The position numbers and the translations under genes were made by a program. A stretch of 64,000 bases of DNA from Acidobacteriota bacterium. Its GTDB lineage: Bacteria > Acidobacteriota > Blastocatellia > Pyrinomonadales > Pyrinomonadaceae. Location of the stretch: assembly GCA_003222975.1 (NCBI GenBank), contig QHXN01000027.1, forward strand, positions 62,001 through 126,000, in the 5' to 3' direction. How positions within the stretch are numbered: position 1 is the stretch's first letter; each line of letters begins with the position of its first letter. Shown here one piece after another: positions 43,068 through 51,813 of this stretch. The notes beneath the pieces are model-generated. The model searched no databases and had not been told where the DNA came from. It was given only the letters and a program-made list of their open reading frames with translations.

Positions 43068-44464
43068 TTCTTTTCGTCCGGCGGCTGCTCCGACTTCTGC
43101 ATCTTGATGCCGAGGTCGTCGCCCTCCGTCTCGACCAACTGGTCGAAGCGCTCGTTCCACGACTTGAAGTCTTCGGCGACCTGCTGCGTGCGCCGCTCGC
43201 GATCTCGCGGCTGGAGCGTCTTGTCGTCGGCGATGTCGCGCGCACGCAGGACGAGCGCCTTGAGGTCGTCGCGCAGCGCGTCGGCCTGCTCGCTCAAGGC
43301 GGGCGTCTTCTCAAGCTTCTCGGCGGCGGGCGCGAGCGCGGCGGCGTCGCCCTGTTCGAATCTGACGAGCGCGTTCCGCCCGTCGTTCACCGCCTCGACG
43401 AACGCCGCGACGGGCGACCTGCCGAGCGTCTTCACGCGATTCGGGATGTTCTTCAGCCGCGGCGGCGGCGCGTCGAAGTGGCGCGCGACCATAAGGAAGC
43501 TCAGGGCGACGAGCGCGAGGCAGGCGGCCTGAAGCGAGTGCCAGGCGAGCGGCACTGTGCCGCGCGCGCCGGGCCGCTTGTAACCGACGGCGAGCGCCAG
43601 CGCCATCCCTGAGACGAGGCCGCCGAGGTGCGCGGCGTTGTCTATGAAGCCGCGCGCCACGTAGCCGATGAAGAGGTTGATGAGGATCGTCGGCAGCATC
43701 CCCGTGCCGAACGCGCGCTTCAAACCTTCCGGCAGCTCGTGACGGTACTTGAGGCCGAAGACGAAGAGCACGCCGACCAGCCCGAAGAGCGCGCCCGAAG
43801 CCCCCGCCGAGGGTGTGTCGAAGGCTTTGAAGAGGAACTGCCCGACGGCCCCGTGCGCGAGCGCGGGGCGCACCGTCAGATAGCTGGCCGCGACGCCCGC
43901 CACGCCCGTCAACACCCAAAAGACGACGAACTTCGCCGACCCGTAGAGCTTCTCGACGAAAGGGCCGAGCATGAACAGCCCGTACATGTTCGCCAGAAGA
44001 TGCAGCGGCCCAAGGCCCGGCAGGTGTACGTGCAGAAAGATCGGCGCGACGAAGCGCCACCACTGCCCGGCCTGGATCAGGTCGTTGCGCTTCGCGCCGT
44101 AGGCCAAAAGCACCTGATCCTGCGCGCCGCCCGAAAGCCACATCAGGAAATAGACGAAGACGTTGGCGACGATGAAGACGAAGGTGAAGGTGGCGGGCCG
44201 AGAGATGACCGCGCGCAGGAAGCGCAGGGTCTCCGGGTCGGTGCGTTCGCCGCGCGCGCGCTCGGCGGCGGGCGGCGCGACCGCGCCGCCGCACATCATG
44301 CAGCGCGGCTCGCCCGCGCCGACGAGCGCGCCGCAGTGGCGGCACACGCCCGTTCGCCGCCCGTAGGCGCTCGCCTCTCTCGACTGACCTTCGGCCAAGA
44401 CCTCACCCGCTTTGAAGACTACCGCCGCAAGATTTTCCGTTGGCGCGATTTTATAACGGGGCAC
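43064..44464 (-). CDS. Rhomboid intramembrane protease with N-terminal zinc ribbon
   Basis: A 466-residue membrane protein. A zinc ribbon (CRHCGALVGAGEPRCMMCG, about residues 41-59) precedes a six-helix rhomboid domain: HLLANMYGLFMLGPFVEKLYG, the nucleophile Ser in SAGASGALFGLVGVLF and the catalytic His in DNAAHLGGLVSGMAL. After the last helix (LALVALSFLMVARHF) comes a cytosolic or periplasmic helical tail of about 125 residues. It should cleave membrane-anchored substrates. The zinc ribbon may bind a partner or nucleic acid. The start is GTG 44464; it overlaps nothing. The TGA stop lies in the TGAATGA-type repeat. Confidence 0.9.
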   Translation of the reverse strand: MPRYKIAPTENLAAVVFKAGEVLAEGQSREASAYGRRTGVCRHCGALVGAGEPRCMMCGGAVAPPAAERARGERTDPETLRFLRAVISRPATFTFVFIVANVFVYFLMWLSGGAQDQVLLAYGAKRNDLIQAGQWWRFVAPIFLHVHLPGLGPLHLLANMYGLFMLGPFVEKLYGSAKFVVFWVLTGVAGVAASYLTVRPALAHGAVGQFLFKAFDTPSAGASGALFGLVGVLFVFGLKYRHELPEGLKRAFGTGMLPTILINLFIGYVARGFIDNAAHLGGLVSGMALALAVGYKRPGARGTVPLAWHSLQAACLALVALSFLMVARHFDAPPPRLKNIPNRVKTLGRSPVAAFVEAVNDGRNALVRFEQGDAAALAPAAEKLEKTPALSEQADALRDDLKALVLRARDIADDKTLQPRDRERRTQQVAEDFKSWNERFDQLVETEGDDLGIKMQKSEQPPDEKK

Positions 44465-44596
44465 GGCGCACTGTCATGCGAGCCTCAGCCACCCGAAGAC
44501 GTTGACCGCGCGACGGCGCGGGTTGTATAAACCAGACCTGACGACACCTCGCCGTGACGACAGGCCATCTCTCCCTTGAGGCTTCCCCGAAACACC

Positions 44597-45130
44597 ATGA
44601 AAAACATCTTCGCGCTCATCATCGTCGTCGCGGCGTCGCTGCCGACCCCCGGCCTTCAGGCCGCCGCGGGCGACTGGATCAAGTTCACTTCCGACGCGGG
44701 CCGCTTCTCCGTCCTGATGCCCGGCCCCGAGGCGCCGAAGGACGACGCCGCGACCAAGACCGACCCCAAGCTCGGCCCCTACACCACACACCTCTTCCTC
44801 CAGAAGTCCGACAAGGGACTGTTCCTCGCCGGGTGGGTTGACTACGCGCCGAGCGTGCGGCTCGACATTCCGGGCGAGTTGGCCGCCAACCGCGACAACT
44901 TCGTCAAAGGCCTCGACGCCAAAGTGACCTCCGAGCACCCCGTCACCCTCGGCGACAGCCCCGGCATCGAGTTCATCGCCGAGAGCGCCGACGCGATCTT
45001 CAAGTCGCGCGTCTATGTCGTCGGCCCGCGCCCCTACATGATCGTCGCCGCCACGTTCAAGGGCCAGGACGACGCCGCGAACGTCGAACGCTTCCTCGCC
45101 TCCTTCCAGGTGAAGACGCCGGGCAAGTAG
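44597..45130 (+). CDS. Small secreted protein of unknown function
   Basis: A 177-residue protein with a Sec signal peptide (NIFALIIVVAASLPTPGLQA, likely cut near residue 24). The mature domain starts WIKFTSDAGRFSVLMPG and contains the recurring KFKSEEGRFSVxxPG-like strand found in a broad set of uncharacterised exported proteins, sometimes called a PsbP-like or DUF1795-type fold; the assignment is tentative. It ends with an alpha helix, DDAANVERFLASF. No partner is evident. An intrinsic terminator with a T-tract follows 37 bases after the stop. Confidence 0.75.
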   Translation: MKNIFALIIVVAASLPTPGLQAAAGDWIKFTSDAGRFSVLMPGPEAPKDDAATKTDPKLGPYTTHLFLQKSDKGLFLAGWVDYAPSVRLDIPGELAANRDNFVKGLDAKVTSEHPVTLGDSPGIEFIAESADAIFKSRVYVVGPRPYMIVAATFKGQDDAANVERFLASFQVKTPGK

Positions 45131-45167
45131 ATTACAGCCTCGCGGGCCGCCCTTCAGTAAGCCTTCT

Positions 45168-45200
45168 CGCCGGAGACCTCACTCCGGCGTTTCTCTTTTT
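45168..45200 (+). terminator. Intrinsic terminator with T-tract
   Basis: CGCCGGAG (45168-45175) pairs with CTCCGGCG (45182-45189) around a 6-base loop, followed by TTTCTCTTTTT. This is the clearest Rho-independent terminator on the plus strand and ends the small secreted protein gene. Confidence 0.85.
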
Positions 45201-45385
45201 GACGGGAATCCTGTCAACGGGTTTCGGTCAGACCGATTGAAGCGGCGCGCCTCGCGCCCACGCCTCCCGACTAGCGTCAACGGTTTACGGGCGCGCGGGC
45301 GTCGGCACGCCGCTTGTTTCCTGTTCTGAGGTCGCTTGCCCCTGCACGAGACGACCATGAACCCCCGCGAAGGAGTAACAAGGAT

Positions 45386-47593
45386 TTGAGCCTCAGAACA
45401 CGCACACTGACCGCGCTCGTCGCGCTCTCTCTCTTGACCCCCCTGTCGGGCGCGCTCAACGCGTCGGCGAACACGCCGGCACAGGCGCGCACGCCTTCGC
45501 GTCCGCGCCTGAAGAAGATGACCGACGACCTTCTGGCGCGCTCCGACGCCGCGCCGAAAGGTAGCCGCGAGACGGCGCGCGTCATCCTCAGCGCCGCCGA
45601 CGGGCAGACGACTGACTCCGCAGCCTCGCTCGCCGAAGGGTCGGGCGCGCGCGTGCACGAACAGTTCGACTCGCTCGGCCTCGTCGTCGCCGACGTGCCC
45701 GTCGCCAAGCTCTCCGAACTGGCCGCGCGCGACGAAGTCTCGTGGGTCTCGTCCGACCAGCCCGTGCGCTCGACCGCGGCCAGCTACGACAACACGAGCC
45801 AATACGAAGTGACGACGGGCGCGAGCAAAGTCCTGCCCATCGGCAACAACGCGCTCGCGTCGGGCGGCGGCGGTAACGGCGTCGGCATCGCCATCCTCGA
45901 CAGCGGCATCAGCCCGCCCGACTCCGCCGAGTTCGCCGGCTACAAGTGGCAGCAGTCGAGCGGCACCCTCGGCCTCGGACTCTTCTCGCAGACCTACCTT
46001 GCCTCGTACCCGCGCGTCCTCACGCACATTGACTTCACCGGCGAGGGCAAGACCACGGACGCCTACGGCCACGGCACGCACACGGCTGGCGTCGCCGCCG
46101 GGACGGGCCAGGCGAGCGAGGACTACGCCGCGAACAACCCCGGCTCGCCGACCTACGGCGGCATCGCCACGAACGCCAACCTCGTGGACGTGCGTGTGCT
46201 CGACTCCAACGGCGTCGGCCAGGTGTCGAACGTCATCTCCGGCATCAACTGGGTCATCAAGAACAAGAGCGCCTACAACATCCGCGTGATGAACCTCTCG
46301 CTCGGCGCGGCCCCCTCGCAGAGCTACAAGACCGACCCGCTGTGCCAGGCCGTCTCGAAAGCCGTGGACGCAGGGCTGGTCGTCGTCGTCGCGGCGGGCA
46401 ACTGGGGCAAGGACGCAACGGGCCAGACCATCTACGGCGGCATCCTCTCCCCCGCCAACTCTCCCCGCGTCATCACCGTCGGCGCGACAAATACGCAGCA
46501 GACGAACCAGCGCTCCGACGACGTGGTGGCGACCTACTCCTCGCGCGGGCCGACGCTCGTTGACGGGCTGATGAAGCCCGACCTCGTCGCGCCCGGCAAC
46601 CATCTCGGCGCGTCTCAGACCGCCGCCTCGTCGCCTTCGGCCAGCAACTCCTACACGACTTCGGGCGGGGGCGGACTGCTCGGCACGCTGGTGAGCGGCA
46701 ACACGAGTACCAATACTCCGGTCGCCACCGGCACTTATCAGGTGATGAGCGGCACGTCCTTCGCCGCGCCCGCCGTCAGCGGCTCGGTCGCGCTGATGCT
46801 CGAAGCCAACCCGTCGCTCACGCCCTCGATGGTCAAGGCCGTCCTGATGAGGACGGCTGAGCGCCTCCCCGTTTACGAGCAGATGGTCTCGGACAGAACT
46901 ATGGCTTCCTTCGTGCGCGTCATCACGGAGGGCGCGGGCGAACTGAACACGAGCGCGGCACTCACCGTGGCGAAGGCCATCCGCAAGGACGCGAACAGGG
47001 CCGTCGCGGGCGACAACCTCATCACGGCGAAGAACACGACCTACTCGACGCTCGGCCTCAGCTCCCCGATTGCCGGCGAGGCGATGCCGCTCAACAACGG
47101 CGTCATCTGGGTCGAGGGCGTCGCCTTCACCGACCGGCTGACGCTCACCAGCGGCTTCCAACTGCCCGACGGCGTCACGGTCTCTCAAGGCTGGGTGATG
47201 GTTGACGGCTACATGCTGCCGGACGGCACCTACCTCTTCGCGAACGGCTACACCCTGGGGAGCGGCTATACCCTTGGGAGCGGCATCCTGATGTCGGATG
47301 GCTACACGCTGGGGAGCGGCATCCTCATGGGCGACGGCATTCTGATGAGCGACGGCATACTAATGTCGGACGGCTACACGCTCGGAAGTGGTATACTGAT
47401 GTCGGACGGCGTCTCCTCGACGGGCGTGCGCGACAGCACGACTTACGCGAGCGAGACGACGTGGGCCTCCAACCTCATCAATCCGTCTTCGGTGCAGTTC
47501 GATGACAAGCAAGTAATCCTTCAAGGCGAGGCGGCGATGCCGACCTCGGTCAGCAGGATCAACTCGACAAGCCCCCTCTACCCGCACCGCTGA
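45386..47593 (+). CDS. Secreted S8 (subtilisin) protease with hexapeptide-repeat tail
   Basis: A 735-residue exported protease. TTG 45386 is preferred because AAGGAG lies 10 bases before it and the first residues form a signal peptide (TLTALVALSLLTPLSGALNASA). A propeptide-like region precedes the S8 domain with the full triad: Asp172 in AILDSGI, His229 in GHGTHTAGVAAG and Ser458 in MSGTSFAAPAVSG. The oxyanion Asn is in AAGNWGK. The C-terminal 150 residues hold nine tandem hexapeptides (GYTLGS, GILMSD, GILMGD), probably a small beta-solenoid. The enzyme is expected outside the inner membrane. Confidence 0.94.
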   Translation: MSLRTRTLTALVALSLLTPLSGALNASANTPAQARTPSRPRLKKMTDDLLARSDAAPKGSRETARVILSAADGQTTDSAASLAEGSGARVHEQFDSLGLVVADVPVAKLSELAARDEVSWVSSDQPVRSTAASYDNTSQYEVTTGASKVLPIGNNALASGGGGNGVGIAILDSGISPPDSAEFAGYKWQQSSGTLGLGLFSQTYLASYPRVLTHIDFTGEGKTTDAYGHGTHTAGVAAGTGQASEDYAANNPGSPTYGGIATNANLVDVRVLDSNGVGQVSNVISGINWVIKNKSAYNIRVMNLSLGAAPSQSYKTDPLCQAVSKAVDAGLVVVVAAGNWGKDATGQTIYGGILSPANSPRVITVGATNTQQTNQRSDDVVATYSSRGPTLVDGLMKPDLVAPGNHLGASQTAASSPSASNSYTTSGGGGLLGTLVSGNTSTNTPVATGTYQVMSGTSFAAPAVSGSVALMLEANPSLTPSMVKAVLMRTAERLPVYEQMVSDRTMASFVRVITEGAGELNTSAALTVAKAIRKDANRAVAGDNLITAKNTTYSTLGLSSPIAGEAMPLNNGVIWVEGVAFTDRLTLTSGFQLPDGVTVSQGWVMVDGYMLPDGTYLFANGYTLGSGYTLGSGILMSDGYTLGSGILMGDGILMSDGILMSDGYTLGSGILMSDGVSSTGVRDSTTYASETTWASNLINPSSVQFDDKQVILQGEAAMPTSVSRINSTSPLYPHR
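47246..47410 (+). repeat. 18-bp-period tandem repeat in the S8 protease gene
   Basis: Nine consecutive 18-base units encode alternating GYTLGS and GILMSD/GILMGD hexapeptides (residues about 621-675). Codon choice differs between units (GGCTACACC, GGCTATACC, GGCATCCTG, GGCATACTA), so the array has been under protein-level selection rather than being freshly amplified. Confidence 0.88.
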
Positions 47594-47596
47594 GTT

Positions 47597-47703
47597 GATT
47601 GCGGAATTCGGATTGCGGATTGCGGAATCTCCGCAGCCGCGCCCCGAAAGTGAAGTGCCCCCTGAAGTGAGTCGAGCGACTCCGCAATCCGAATTCCGCA
47701 ATC
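47597..47703. repeat. GCGGATT-type inverted repeat, 23-bp perfect arms
   Basis: Arms 47597-47619 and 47681-47703 are exact complements with a 61-base loop of unrelated sequence. It starts 3 bases after the S8 protease stop. Confidence 0.9.
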
Positions 47704-47724
47704 CACAATCTTGAGACCCCTCAC

Positions 47725-47753
47725 GGGAGAAGCTCACGGCGTGAGCTTCTCCC
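47725..47753 (+). promoter_or_regulatory. Hairpin just upstream of the HD-GYP gene
   Basis: GGGAGAAGCTCAC and its exact complement enclose a 3-base loop 20 bases before ATG 47774. No T-tract follows. It may be a second terminator for the protease gene or a leader structure that controls the HD-GYP gene. Confidence 0.45.
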
Positions 47754-47773
47754 ATTCCCCTGTGAGGTGACAG

Positions 47774-49783
47774 ATGAGCGAGAAGAGAGAAGACAACTTC
47801 GAGAGCCGAGCCTTTCAGACGACCGTGACCGCCGCGGGCCTCCTCCTGTGGGTCGCGTCGGTCGCCGACATCGCCGCGCTGCGCGAGCCGACAGAGCAGT
47901 TGACGCTGCTCGCGCTCGTGCCGCTGGCGATCATCGTCGGCATGTTCCCCATCACCTTCCACCTGCCGTCGGGCCTGAAGTTCACGACCGAGAAGGTCAG
48001 CTTCACGCTCTCGGACGCCTTCACGCTGCTCGTGGCCTGCCGCTACGGCGTGCTCCCGGCGGTCTTCCTCGCGGGGCTGGAAGGCTTCCTCAGCTCACGC
48101 GCGACCGTCCGCCGACTGTCGAGCAACCTCTTCTCGTCGGGCATGATGTCGCTCGCGGCGGGCGCGGCGGCGGCGGCGCTGGCCGCGACGCTCACCTACG
48201 TCTTCGTCGGCTCGAACAGTTTCACGGCGGTCGCCTGCGCGCTGCTCGTGGCGAGCCTCACGCTACTGGCCGTCAACGTCGGCCTGCTCTCGACCCTGCT
48301 CGCGCTCAGGCACGGCGACGCGGTCTTATCGGTCTGGCGCAAGAACTTCACCTGGGCGGTCGCGATGTCACTGCCGACGAGCACGGCGGCGAGCCTGATG
48401 TACCTGGCCTTGCAGTCGGGCTTCGTCGTCGTCCTCGTCGTCGGCGCGCCCGTCCTGCTCACGATCTATCTCTTCCACCGCCAGTACCGCGACTCCGTCC
48501 GCTCGCGCATTGACGCGCTCGCCGCCGCGCACCGCCAGACGGTCGAGGCGCTCGCCGTCGCCATCAACGCCAAGGACGCGGTGACGCACGAACACGTCAC
48601 GCGCGTGCAGACCTACGCCGCGGGCGTGGCTCGTCTGCTCGGCTGCGCGGAGGCCGAGGTGGAGGCCCTGCGCGCGGGCGCGCTCCTGCACGACATCGGC
48701 AAGATCGCCGTGCCCGACTATATCCTCAACAAGCCGGGCCGCCTGACCGCCGAAGAGTTCAATCAGATGAAGCTGCACACGGTCGTCGGCGCACAGATAT
48801 TAAGTCGCGTCGAGTTCCCGTTTCCCATCGTGCCGGTCGTCCGCCACCACCACGAGCGCTGGGACGGGCACGGCTACCCAGACGGTTTGAGGGGCGAGGA
48901 AATCCCTTTGACCGCGCGGATACTTTCCGTCGTTGACTGCTTCGACGCCGTGCGCGAAGACCGCCCCTACCGGCGCGGCATGACGCGCGAGCAGGCCGTC
49001 AACTACGTCCTCGAAGAGAGCGGCAAGACCTACGACCCGCAGGTCGTGGCGACCTTCCTCGCGCACCTGCCGGAGTTCGAGGCCGAGATCGAGGTGATGC
49101 GCGGCGCGCCCGCCCCGACCTTCGGCATCGAGGCGACGGAACGACTCTCCGGGGCCGCGCTCGCCGTCGCGCCCGCCGCCGGACTCGCCGAGGACGCGCC
49201 GCACGCGCCCGAAGCCGCGCACGCCTCCGGTGAGCGCCCCCTCTACGACCTCGCCGCCGCGCTCGCCGCGTGCCAGACGGAAGAGGAGAAGTGTGCCGCG
49301 TTCGTCGGGCATCTCGGACAGGTCGTCCCCGCGGACACGTGCGCGCTCGTGCGCGTCAACGAGGAGACGGGCGAGAGCCGCGTCGCGCTCGCCGCGGGAC
49401 GCAACGCCTCGCTGCTCGAAGGCCGCGCCGTGCGGCAGGATTCCGGCGTCACCGGCTGGGTGCTCTCCAACCGCAAGCCCCTCTTCAACTCCGACCCCAA
49501 GCTCGACCTCCCCGAAGACGCGGCGGCGCACTTCACAGACTACCGCGCGCTCGCCGTCGCGCCCGTCGCCGCCGACCGCGTCCTCTTCGGCGCAATCGCG
49601 CTCTACTCCGCGGCCCTCAGCGAGTACGACGCGCGACACCAGCGGCTCCTCTGCGAGGCGGCGGACATCTTCGCGCGCTCCCTCGCCGCTGGCCGCACGG
49701 AGCCGCCGACCGACGCGACCGCCCCGCAGCCTAAGCCGGCGCGCTTCGCCGTCACCACGCTCGAATCGAACCTGACACACTGA
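47774..49783 (+). CDS. Membrane HD-GYP protein with C-terminal GAF domain
   Basis: A 669-residue signalling protein. The N-terminal 235 residues hold about seven membrane segments of a MASE-like sensor; a conserved-looking stretch is SFTLSDAFTLLVACRYGVLPA. A short linker leads to the HD-GYP phosphodiesterase domain with LLHDIGKIAVPDYILNKPG (His306), RHHHERWDGHGYP and RILSVVDCFDAV, which hydrolyses cyclic di-GMP or a related dinucleotide. The last 190 residues form a GAF domain (ALVRVNEETGESRVALA, GVTGWVLSNRKPLFN). GAGGTGA 5 bases before the ATG fixes the start. No cyclase is adjacent, so its target process is unknown. Confidence 0.9.
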   Translation: MSEKREDNFESRAFQTTVTAAGLLLWVASVADIAALREPTEQLTLLALVPLAIIVGMFPITFHLPSGLKFTTEKVSFTLSDAFTLLVACRYGVLPAVFLAGLEGFLSSRATVRRLSSNLFSSGMMSLAAGAAAAALAATLTYVFVGSNSFTAVACALLVASLTLLAVNVGLLSTLLALRHGDAVLSVWRKNFTWAVAMSLPTSTAASLMYLALQSGFVVVLVVGAPVLLTIYLFHRQYRDSVRSRIDALAAAHRQTVEALAVAINAKDAVTHEHVTRVQTYAAGVARLLGCAEAEVEALRAGALLHDIGKIAVPDYILNKPGRLTAEEFNQMKLHTVVGAQILSRVEFPFPIVPVVRHHHERWDGHGYPDGLRGEEIPLTARILSVVDCFDAVREDRPYRRGMTREQAVNYVLEESGKTYDPQVVATFLAHLPEFEAEIEVMRGAPAPTFGIEATERLSGAALAVAPAAGLAEDAPHAPEAAHASGERPLYDLAAALAACQTEEEKCAAFVGHLGQVVPADTCALVRVNEETGESRVALAAGRNASLLEGRAVRQDSGVTGWVLSNRKPLFNSDPKLDLPEDAAAHFTDYRALAVAPVAADRVLFGAIALYSAALSEYDARHQRLLCEAADIFARSLAAGRTEPPTDATAPQPKPARFAVTTLESNLTH

Positions 49784-49824
49784 GCAGAGCCGCCCGGCGG
49801 CCCTGTTCTCATACCTGAAACGGT

Positions 49825-49860
49825 GAAGGGCGCGACCTCCATTCCGGGGGCGCGCCCTTC
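49825..49860 (+). terminator. Terminator after the HD-GYP gene
   Basis: GAAGGGCGCG (49825-49834) pairs perfectly with 49851-49860 around a 16-base loop. It sits in the convergent gap and could also serve the OmpA-like gene on the other strand. Confidence 0.6.
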
Positions 49861-49889
49861 CATATTCGGCGTCAAAAAATTTTCTTTCG

Positions 49890-50912
49890 TCACCTCGGTC
49901 GCGGAGGCGACGCGCCGGGCGGGACGATCCAGAGTTCCATCGTGCCGGTCGGGCGCTGGCCGCCGTCCACGACGACGACGCGCGATGCGTCTATGCCGCG
50001 CGTGCGCGTGAGATAGTCCTTCGCGCGTTCGCCGCGCTGCTGGCCCGTGCCGAAGCGCTTGTTACGGCTTCCGTAGGCGATGACGTAGCCTTGAGCGCCG
50101 GGGCTGTTCTGAAGCTCGATGGCGAAAACGTCGAGCCGCGCCTTCTCGTCGTCGCGCTGTATCTCGCCGATCTCGTCGAACTTGGTCGGGTTCGGCGGCG
50201 CGGGCACGCTGCTCTGGCACGACGCGCGGCACTCCAAGTTGTAGCCCGCCACCTCGACCGTCGCGCCGATGGGCTGGCCTGCCAAGCCCGCAGTGTCAAC
50301 CGTGATGGTCTGCGTGCCCTGGCCCGAAAGGATCGTGCCCGCCGTGACCTTCCAGTTATAGACGGGCGAGACGCCGGGCGTGCCGCCGCTCATCGAGGCC
50401 GTGAACGTGATGGGCGCGCCGGCCTGCTGCACGTCGGGGCAGGACATCGTGATGTTCGGGCAGACGGGTCGCGGCGGCGGGCAGGTGCGCACGACGACCT
50501 TCGTCGAGGTGAAGGCCGTGCAGAGCGGGTTGTCAACCGGGCCGCTCTCGGCGGTCACGGCGGCGTTATAGACGCCGGGCTGCGCGCCCGACAAGTCCCA
50601 CACCACGTCCGTCCCCTCGCCTTCGAGCCGCCCGCCCGAAACGTCCCAGCGGTAGCGCAAAGGCTTCCCTTCGGGGCTGACGCCCGTGGCCTTCAGGCGC
50701 ACGCGCGTGTTCGATATACTTTCGGCGTCGGGGCAGATCGTGACGATCTGCGTGTCCGAGTCGAGCGTGATGGTCGGGGGCTGGTTCTGCGGCGCGGGGG
50801 CCGCGACTGTCTGCTTGTTCTTCTGCGACGCCCGCGTGGACGTGTAGGCGAAGGCCGCGAGGGCCAGCAGCAGCAGGCCGAAGACGGCGGCGGTGCGCTT
50901 TCCTGAAGGCAT
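49890..50912 (-). CDS. Exported OmpA-like protein with Ig/PKD-like domains
   Basis: A 340-residue envelope protein. An N-terminal hydrophobic segment (AAVFGLLLLALAAFAYT) is a signal peptide or anchor. Two immunoglobulin/PKD-like domains follow (RVRLKATGVSPEGKPLRYRWDVSGG and ITFTASMSGGTPGVSPVYNWKV), each with Cys pairs that may form disulfides. The C-terminal 110 residues are OmpA-like: RLDVFAIELQNSPGAQGYVIAYGS, RGERAKDYLTRTRGIDASRVVVVDGG, which normally binds peptidoglycan diaminopimelate. AAGGAG seven bases before the ATG supports the start at 50912. It probably ties an outer structure to the cell wall. Confidence 0.85.
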   Translation of the reverse strand: MPSGKRTAAVFGLLLLALAAFAYTSTRASQKNKQTVAAPAPQNQPPTITLDSDTQIVTICPDAESISNTRVRLKATGVSPEGKPLRYRWDVSGGRLEGEGTDVVWDLSGAQPGVYNAAVTAESGPVDNPLCTAFTSTKVVVRTCPPPRPVCPNITMSCPDVQQAGAPITFTASMSGGTPGVSPVYNWKVTAGTILSGQGTQTITVDTAGLAGQPIGATVEVAGYNLECRASCQSSVPAPPNPTKFDEIGEIQRDDEKARLDVFAIELQNSPGAQGYVIAYGSRNKRFGTGQQRGERAKDYLTRTRGIDASRVVVVDGGQRPTGTMELWIVPPGASPPRPR

Positions 50913-51214
50913 GTCCGACTCCTTGCTGTTCTACAGGTGACAGATACTGGCGCACAGGTTAAACCAAAACCCTCCGCGCCCACAACGATATTTTTACACT
51001 CACTGAAAACGACCAATCCCGCCTGGTTTCCACTCCGCCTATCCAAAAGCCACGCCCGTAGCTTGTGACTCGTGTCTCAAGCCGTTGAAAGCGTGATTAA
51101 GTGGCTGCCCACCGGATAACACCAAACGAGCGTGTTATACTGCCCGCAGCCGATCAATCAGTAGCTCAGCGCTTCCTGATGCACGCGATAAGATTCGGTT
51201 GGCGAGGGTTGGAT
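50913..51214. other. Divergent intergenic region with a possible promoter
   Basis: About 300 bases between the OmpA-like and Uma2 genes. It contains TATACT at 51136-51141, a -10-like box overlapped by an inverted repeat, ATAACAC (51116-51122) with GTGTTAT (51132-51138), which could be an operator. No good -35 is placed 17 bases upstream. No gene is visible. Confidence 0.35.
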
Positions 51215-51763
51215 ATGAGCACTAAGACCCAGGCGACTGTCGAGGATTTGTACCGACTCCCTGATGGCGGGAAGGCCGAAATCGTTAACGGAGAAGTTGT
51301 CCTGATGAGTCCGACGGGTGACATGCCCGGACGCGCGGGCGGGGCGATATACGCCAGCCTCAGGGGCGTGGAACGCCGGGCGGGCGGGCGCGCGTATCCG
51401 GACAACGTCGGGTTCAGGGTAGAGCTGCCGAACCGTAAGTCCTTCAGCCCCGACGCCGCCTTCTACGTGGGCAAGCCTTCGGGGATGAAGTTTCTTGAGG
51501 GCGCGCCGGCCTTCGCCGCCGAAATCAGGAGTGAGAATGATTACGGGAGGGAGGCGGAGGCCGAGATCGCGTCGAAGCGTAAGGATTACTTTGCAGCCGG
51601 GACGATGGTCGTCTGGGACGTTGACTTGCTGAGCGACGACGCGGTCAAAGTCTATCGCGCCTCCGACCCGGACAATCCGAAGATTTACCGGCGCGGTGAA
51701 AGTGCCGAAGCGGAGCCTGCCGTCCCCGGCTGGAGAATGCCCGTGGACGAGTTGTTCGATTAG
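51215..51763 (+). CDS. Uma2-family (DUF820) putative restriction-fold nuclease
   Basis: A 182-residue member of the Uma2/DUF820 family, a PD-(D/E)xK nuclease-like fold that is abundant in cyanobacteria and other environmental bacteria. The pattern is intact: VEDLYRLPDGGKAEIVNGEVVLMSP at the N-terminus, the catalytic Asp in SPDAAFYVGK, Glu in FAAEIRSENDYG, and Lys in ASKRKDYFAAGTMVVWDVD. The biological role is unresolved; transposon- or repair-linked functions are proposed. ATG 51215 with GAGGG seven bases upstream is preferred over the longer upstream frame. Confidence 0.9.
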   Translation: MSTKTQATVEDLYRLPDGGKAEIVNGEVVLMSPTGDMPGRAGGAIYASLRGVERRAGGRAYPDNVGFRVELPNRKSFSPDAAFYVGKPSGMKFLEGAPAFAAEIRSENDYGREAEAEIASKRKDYFAAGTMVVWDVDLLSDDAVKVYRASDPDNPKIYRRGESAEAEPAVPGWRMPVDELFD

Positions 51764-51813
51764 GCCGCGGCATCTATGGCGAACCCTTCTCGACCTTGAA
51801 TAGGAGTTAAGGG

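Noticed and set aside
51158-51215. GTAGCTCAGC resembles the D-arm of a tRNA
   Set aside because: No T-arm (GGTTCGAATCC-like), no acceptor stem pairing and no anticodon arm could be fitted within 80 bases.
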